Source of the DNA: Gonapodya prolifera JEL478
Lineage: Eukaryota > Monoblepharomycota > Monoblepharidomycetes > Monoblepharidales > Gonapodyaceae
Assembly: GCA_001574975.1 (NCBI GenBank)
Contig: KQ965869.1
Location: 71,926 to 104,836, forward strand
Direction of reading: 5' to 3'
Length of the DNA stretch: 32,911 bases
In this document: positions 28,423-32,911 of the stretch, piece by piece
Numbering within the stretch: position 1 is the first letter of the stretch
Layout of the letters: the number at the start of each line of letters is the position of its first letter
Notes under the pieces: generated by a model
Seen by the model: only the letters and a program-made list of their open reading frames with translations
What the model was told of the DNA's origin: nothing
The model's database searches: none
Made by a program: the position numbers and the translations under genes

Positions 28423-29814
28423 GGCGTGAGTGCGGGGGAAGGAGCGGCGCACGGTGCGGGGGGAGAGGGGGTGGAACGATTACAGTTTTAGACGACGTAA
28501 AATTTTGAGATCATATTTAATTGATTTCAGTACATTCTCCGATGTTTTGAGTTCCAATGTTGATTTGTAGTTTCTGCCCTTGCCTGGTGACTGGTGATCC
28601 GTCGCTACGTTGACACACTTCAATCTGGTGCCTCAATATGCTAGGTCGACGCGTTTATAGTATGTCAGACTGTAACATGACAGCTTTCTGAAAGTCAGGC
28701 ATGTTTACTGCGAGTTATCCACCAGAGAGAACTTCTCACCTCTGTTTCTGATGTCAGCAACAGTGAGGAGATCGTGCGATAAATTTTTTGGAACAGATTT
28801 CAGCTCAAGCAGTGCCGCCAGCAGCCAAATGCTTTTGAGTCCCAACACATGAGTTGAGACGAGCTGTTTGACAAGGTCGTCATACAAACGAAGGAGACTT
28901 GACTAGGCCGCGGGGGCTAGTATAGCACTCGCGTATTACGTTGGAAGAAAGAAGTCTAATTGGACCAAAGACGAAGTCGACTGCGATCACTGACATCATC
29001 CCAGGAAACATGCAAAGACATGAACAATACGCTATAATAAGTGTTCCAAAGCTAGAATACGGGGAATCTGCGAGCACCAATGGCCAGTACATTGTTTCTT
29101 CCGAACAGGGCATGTCTGTGTTACGGTTTCGCGGGATTGAGCTCTATGTTGCTTTGGAGTGGGTCAAACAACCAACTCACAAAATCAAATCGTCAAATCC
29201 GAAAGTGTACATAGCCAATCCTGACACGAAAATTTTACTGACGATACAACAGCTGGACTTCCATCAAAGATTGTGACAAAGCCTTGCCGGTATCTCGATT
29301 TTGGGGTCGCAACTTTCGTTCACAGTCATCACCACCATTTGCCGGTTAGTGAAGCGGGGTGCGCAAATAGATCATAGAACTAGTGGCGCTACGCACAAGC
29401 AAAATGCCAAAAACAAGAGTTTTCCCCTTACCCTCAACCCCTACTAGTCGGTGTGGTGACGTCACGTAACAAAATAAAATAATAATGATGGTCCAATGAG
29501 CTGCAGGTTCGAGTCTTTTCGTTGCGTGGCCGTTTCTACTATCAATCCATACAGCATTCTGCCAGTGGAGTGAAGAGAACAAAAGAAGGAGACATGGAAG
29601 CCATGGATGGAGCATTATTGTTTGTCGGCTGTTTTTGTGACAGTTTGGTGGAAGGGCTGGCTTCTCATTGGACATTAACCATTGTAGTCTCCAGTTCTGT
29701 AGACGGAGATTCATCATCAAGTCTGAGACTTCGTGCCGATCATCATGAAATACGTCATCTCAATGCAAACGGGGCATAAGATTCCAATGAGGACCCATAT
29801 AATACCTGCACAAG
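28423..29814. other. Long stretch without supported gene
   Basis: Contains AT-rich 3' flank (polyadenylation-like AAAATTTTGAGATC.. at ~28495) and open frames up to ~112 codons (e.g. 28941-29276) that lack known motifs and plausible codon patterns. One perfect TGACGTCA lies at 29457-29464. The 3' flank near 28510-28570 resembles that at 31750-31800, extending the duplication past the gene. Confidence 0.4.
29457..29464. promoter_or_regulatory. TGACGTCA (CRE-type) site
   Basis: Perfect palindrome within GTGACGTCACG, in a region with no supported gene. It lies about 350 bp before the right duplicated segment. Binding is inferred from the motif only. Confidence 0.3.
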
Positions 29815-30613
29815 TGTTTTCCAATAAAAGGTGTGATGGCCGAGACAGCAAGCGGAAATTAAACACGAACGAGGATGACTTTCGTTATCCCACCGGCGTG
29901 TATCCGTCTGACAACGCTATTTCCAAGGAACACAGTACCTTTTTGCATTCTACTCTGGACTTTGCTGTGGATTTTCATCCCAGTGGTTCCCCACGCTTTT
30001 AATTGTGTGAGGAGGGTGGAAGCAAAACAATCAAAATAGAACAAGAAATTGTGGACAAGAGTGGCGCACATAGCTTCGTCGGGATAGATATGAGCATGAA
30101 TTTCGGGTTGTTCTCATCAAAACTCACCAAATGCCAAAGATGTCGGGATCCCCGTTCTTGCGAACTGATGTCACTTTCACCAGAGGCGCGGAGGTTAGAA
30201 AGGGGCAAAAGAACACATGAAGATCGAATTCGTAGCACTAGCCAGTATTTTCTTCTTATTTAATGGGTTGGCCAGGGATTCGGTGTTCATTGACCAGTAT
30301 TGACTGATTACGTCCCCGGGACCAGAAGTGGTGAGTGACGTCCCCGGATATGAACAATATTTGCAGACAGTTGACTGCAGTCGTCACCTGCGCTGTAGAT
30401 GGAGACTTGCACAAAGCCACACATGTAAATATACCCCCGGAAAACGATGCAACACACGCAAATGTACACGACGAAAATGTGTTTCGTCACCAATGAGTCA
30501 GATGTTGTGCAGCAAATATCGTCAAGTCCAACACTCCGTGCCTATCGACACGAAGTAAACCTCAACGTTAAGGACTATGAGGTGGAGCACTCCGAATACA
30601 TCTTTAGTGCACT

Positions 30614-30621
30614 TGACGTCA
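30614..30621. promoter_or_regulatory. TGACGTCA (CRE-type) site, conserved between duplicates
   Basis: Perfect palindrome in the context TTGACGTCAACTCAGTA, matching 26247-26254. It is about 116 bp upstream of the TATA box of the broken membrane-protein gene. Confidence 0.4.
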
Positions 30622-30729
30622 ACTCAGTATAACTTGGGAGATTGGAGTTGGACCGCTAATCTTCCACTCTTGCCGCGGTGCTCAACAACAACTGTGGTAC
30701 TTGGAATAACTTTGCACTTGAGTGCAGTT

Positions 30730-30737
30730 TATAAAAG
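30730..30737 (+). promoter_or_regulatory. TATA box of the second membrane-protein gene copy
   Basis: TATAAAAG stands 75 bp before the ATG at 30812, a usual promoter spacing. The promoter therefore still looks intact although the gene is broken. Confidence 0.5.
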
Positions 30738-30811
30738 TCGTGCAAGTGTGAGAATCGTACCGTCGACTCCTCCCGCGGCTAAATATCACACCCGTGTCTC
30801 CACTCCCACCG

Positions 30812-31653
30812 ATGGCCACAAAACGCACTCCGTTTTCTGCCACATCCGACGGCGACAAGACTGTGCTGGACGAGGACGGTGCGTGTGGCGGAGTCCGCGA
30901 GCTGAATCAGCAACGTGCTGACACACAGTTCGACTCCCGCAAATCTTCTGGTTTTCTGGGTCACAGAGCAGGAAGAATCATAGCTACGTTAGCAAAGAGC
31001 AACGAGGTCGCGGATGGGACGTTTCGTGTGAGTCATTTCCTGTCCTCTTTTTCGTTCTTCACAATATCGCATTCACTTCCCCTTGCTCCAGTTTCCCCCC
31101 GACCCCCGGCCCCGCCCTCACACAGACTCTCCTCTCTGTCACCCTCCTCCCTCTCGCATTTCTGTACCTTACTCGCCTCCTCTCCCTCGTCTTCTCCTCG
31201 TCTCAACCCGGCCCCCCCGCGCTCCTTCTGCTCGTCGCTCCCCACAGCCCTGTCCCACTTCGCGTCCGCGACCTCACTGGTTCTAGCGGTATTTTCACTA
31301 TCTGTGGATGCCCCGTTGTGGTGGGAGAAGGGCAAGGACGTCGTTGAGGGGGACATCGACAGGAATCCTCGTTCCGAGGACATCAGGCCGCGTCTGGTAT
31401 CACTCCCCTTCGGAATCGCCTCCTTCCAACTCTAACCACCTCTTTTCCCCTACCTCACCTACCTCCCCTTCCTCTCCGCGCTCGTTCCCCCGCTCCTCGC
31501 ACACACCCCACTTCCTCCTCTGACCAGCCGCTCCTGGCATACATACCTCTCATCATGTGTGCGCTGGCGGGATACGCCTCAACGGAGATGCATGCGGTGT
31601 GGTCGATCGTAGAAGGGCTTGAGAAGAGGAGGTATAAAGTCAAGGGGGCGTGA
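30812..31653 (+). pseudogene. Broken copy of the membrane-protein gene
   Basis: Parallels 27570-28422. Exon 1 (MATKRTPFSATSDGDKTVLD...) and the GTGCGT donor are kept, but no acceptor restores frame to NLLVFWVTEQEE. That exon then lacks one base (about 30974) before IIATLAKSNEVADGTFR. The exon 3 region keeps LPTALSHFASATSLVLAVFS and RPRLVSLPFGIASFQL but stops at ~31433, where the intact gene continues. C-terminal remnants (YIPLIMCALAGYASTEMHAV, KRRYKVKGA) appear later in another frame. Several independent lesions make it a pseudogene. Confidence 0.8.
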
Positions 31654-32122
31654 GTGAATCGGCAGACGCGACCTCAAGAGTCAAGCGTGTTGTGGTCGGG
31701 GCAAGGGCACGAACTTGTCATTTTGTCAGAACTTAGATTATGGTTCTCGAGAATTTTACTGAATTCTCTTACATTCTCAACTGCTGACCTGAGTGTGTCG
31801 TGCAGATGCATCGACGCAGCTTCCACTTCTTCCGCGGTATTTTCTTTCAATACACATGGTTGACGCGCTCAAAGGAAGGACTGGGACCGATGTGAGCTCA
31901 TTCACAGACAACAAATGCATCAGCTCAAGCTAAATTAGTAGACTATCAATGAATTCAAATCGGACACCAATCGGCATCAAAATCAGTACTCAAGTCCATA
32001 TCGCAGGCACTTTGGTATATCCATCTTTCGGAAAGGAGCACACACTCCAAGGTCTCACGTTAAGGCAGTTGCCCTTTCCAAACGCTGAACGCCGTGCGCT
32101 GCCATTCCACAATACAACCAAT
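31654..32122. other. Intergenic, no gene seen
   Basis: 3' flank of the broken membrane-protein gene up to the MYND gene. Nothing recognisable except the weak resemblance of ~31750-31800 to 28510-28570. Confidence 0.4.
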
Positions 32123-32611
32123 CTACACCCCAACCACCGACCCAAGGCACTCGCCAACTTCCGCCCAGACACCTTCAATGTTCCAGAAATCCTCCCGGCA
32201 TACAGGTTTGTGCACCTTCCAGTGAGTTTTCTGGCAGGCGGCGTCACAATACATGGTCATTCGACACCGAGCACATGTTTTCTTTGGAGCGCGATTACTG
32301 CACCTAATTGAAGCGCAAACGGATTCCATGTCATCAGCTTTAAATGACTTCCAATGCTCAGCTTCCGATTCAAATATGTCTGCCTGCCACGAGGAAGGTT
32401 CCCAGGGCGCGAAGTAGTGGCACAGCGGGAGATTCAGTTTGAACCTTGAGCTGAATTGTGCCTCTCGCCAAATGTAAAGGTGCAGTCCTATCTGAGTGGG
32501 TTTGTCCAGACAGCCCATTTAACTGCTTCGGTAAATGTTTGCGAGGACACTGCGAAATTTGTTGTTTCCCTTCACGGTATTGGCCAGGTAGACAGCTGAT
32601 TCTCGGCTCAT
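32123..32611 (-). CDS. MYND-type zinc finger protein, second copy, with an in-frame stop near the start
   Basis: An ATG at 32611 opens MSRESAVYLANTVKGNNKFR, then SVLANIYRSS and a TAA at 32521-32519. The same frame resumes at once with an ATG at 32518 and runs 131 codons. Alignment with the gene at 11807-12295 continues across the stop (LANIYRSS / LSNVYTAY; REAQFSSRFKLNLPL / REIYLHTQFDLKLPL), so the stop interrupts an older longer frame. The finger (residues ~66-106 of the 131-aa form) is better kept than in the first copy: KTCARCRMTMYCDAACQKTH, then WKVHKPVC holds both Cys after the tyrosine. The first Cys pair is spaced CASIRC instead of C-x2-C. It ends REDFWNIEGV plus ~15 residues. Either a shortened functional protein or an early pseudogene. 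Confidence 0.55.
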
Positions 32612-32911
32612 ATCCGGCGATACAAGCTGTGAGGGGCTCGGGCGGACCCTCACAGTTGCTGTGGTCCAAGTCAGCGGAACACGCTGGAACTCATCGGAAC
32701 TGCTTGCGCAATAACGGACACGATTTGATAAGCAGAATATGAAAAGCGTAAACTAGAATTGGAGCTATATAAACACTTGTAGAAATGCTAAGAGGAAGCC
32801 TTTTGACTTCGAATCTCACTCGCCTCACTCGTTCGCACTCGCTCGTCGCGGCTCTCAGGTCACTCGGCGTGACCTCTCGGCTCCCTCTCGGCTCTCTCTC
32901 TCGCTCGTACT
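32612..32911. repeat. CT-rich repeat block at the window edge
   Basis: From ~32805 short units of CACTCG, CTCGGCTC and CTCTCGG recur, including a perfect hairpin with stem AGGTCAC/GTGACCT (32857-32863 and 32869-32875). The style resembles the repeat zone at 1442-1666, so this could be the subterminal region of another transposon outside the window. 32612-32800 has no supported gene; a TATATAA-type box lies near 32766. Confidence 0.4.

Larger units (their letters stand above)
29815..30760. repeat. Segmental duplication, right copy (non-coding)
   Basis: Right-hand counterpart of 25550-26340. In this copy the membrane-protein gene follows directly, whereas the left copy has the SnoaL pseudogene in between. 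Either an insertion in the left unit or a deletion in the right unit explains the difference. Confidence 0.6.

Noticed and set aside
28941-29276. Plus-strand 111-codon frame
   Set aside because: No domain, no paralogue in the window and no promoter-like context; kept only as unassigned sequence.
29500-29525. tRNA-like GGTTCGAGTC
   Set aside because: No acceptor stem, D-arm or anticodon arm can be built around it.
1-32911. CRISPR array, rRNA, prophage or bacterial-type defence operon
   Set aside because: No regularly spaced repeats, no rRNA signature and no operon-like gene packing; gene structure is eukaryotic.

Overview
The window looks like nuclear DNA of a fungus. Genes are split by short introns (about 45-141 nt, mostly GTGAGT donors, CTRAY-like branch points, AG acceptors). 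Coding regions are GC- and CpG-rich. The families present (F-box, MYND finger, Ran1-like kinase, SnoaL-like protein, hAT transposase) are common in fungi, and duplicated, decaying gene copies are frequent. Basidiomycete-type gene structure fits best, but the sequence alone does not exclude a zoosporic fungus. Exon coordinates were worked out by hand from reading frame and splice sites and may be off by a base.

Left part (1-3380): a six-exon hAT transposase gene on the minus strand runs off the left edge. It is followed by its repeat-rich terminal zone (1442-1666), four diverged head-to-tail copies of a ~304-325 bp repeat (1670-2840), and a hairpin-rich segment (2852-3006).

F-box array (3380-11061): one intact two-exon F-box/leucine-rich gene (7075-8783, minus) lies among at least five broken relatives: A 3380-5018, B 5086-5440, C 5720-6870, chimera E 8950-9455 (pieces on opposite strands) and F 9572-11061 (unrelated C-terminal tail). 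Copy A has lost nearly all CpG over about 1 kb, which suggests methylation-linked mutation of duplicates.

Middle (11.1-25.2 kb): a MYND-finger gene (11807-12295, +), a Ran1-like kinase with a lysine-rich tail (12770-15903, +), MYND relics, a short F-box gene, a small predicted mitochondrial membrane protein, a 1241-aa ankyrin-repeat protein (18216-22072, -), a nitroreductase (22411-23269, -), a SnoaL/NTF2-like protein (23547-24233, -), and a divergently transcribed gene of unknown function (24372-25208, +). This is the gene-dense, mostly intact part.

Right part (25.5-32.9 kb): a segmental duplication. Unit 1 carries duplicated non-coding DNA, a SnoaL pseudogene (26559-27275, -) and an intact gene for a multi-pass membrane protein (27570-28422, +). 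Unit 2 carries the same non-coding DNA (29815-30760) and a broken copy of the membrane-protein gene (30812-31653, +). Four perfect TGACGTCA sites fall within 4.8 kb here. A second MYND gene (32123-32611, -) and CT-rich repeats close the window.

No operon, CRISPR array, tRNA, rRNA or recognised defence system was seen. The notable content is gene-family birth, shuffling and decay, plus a few families I could not name.
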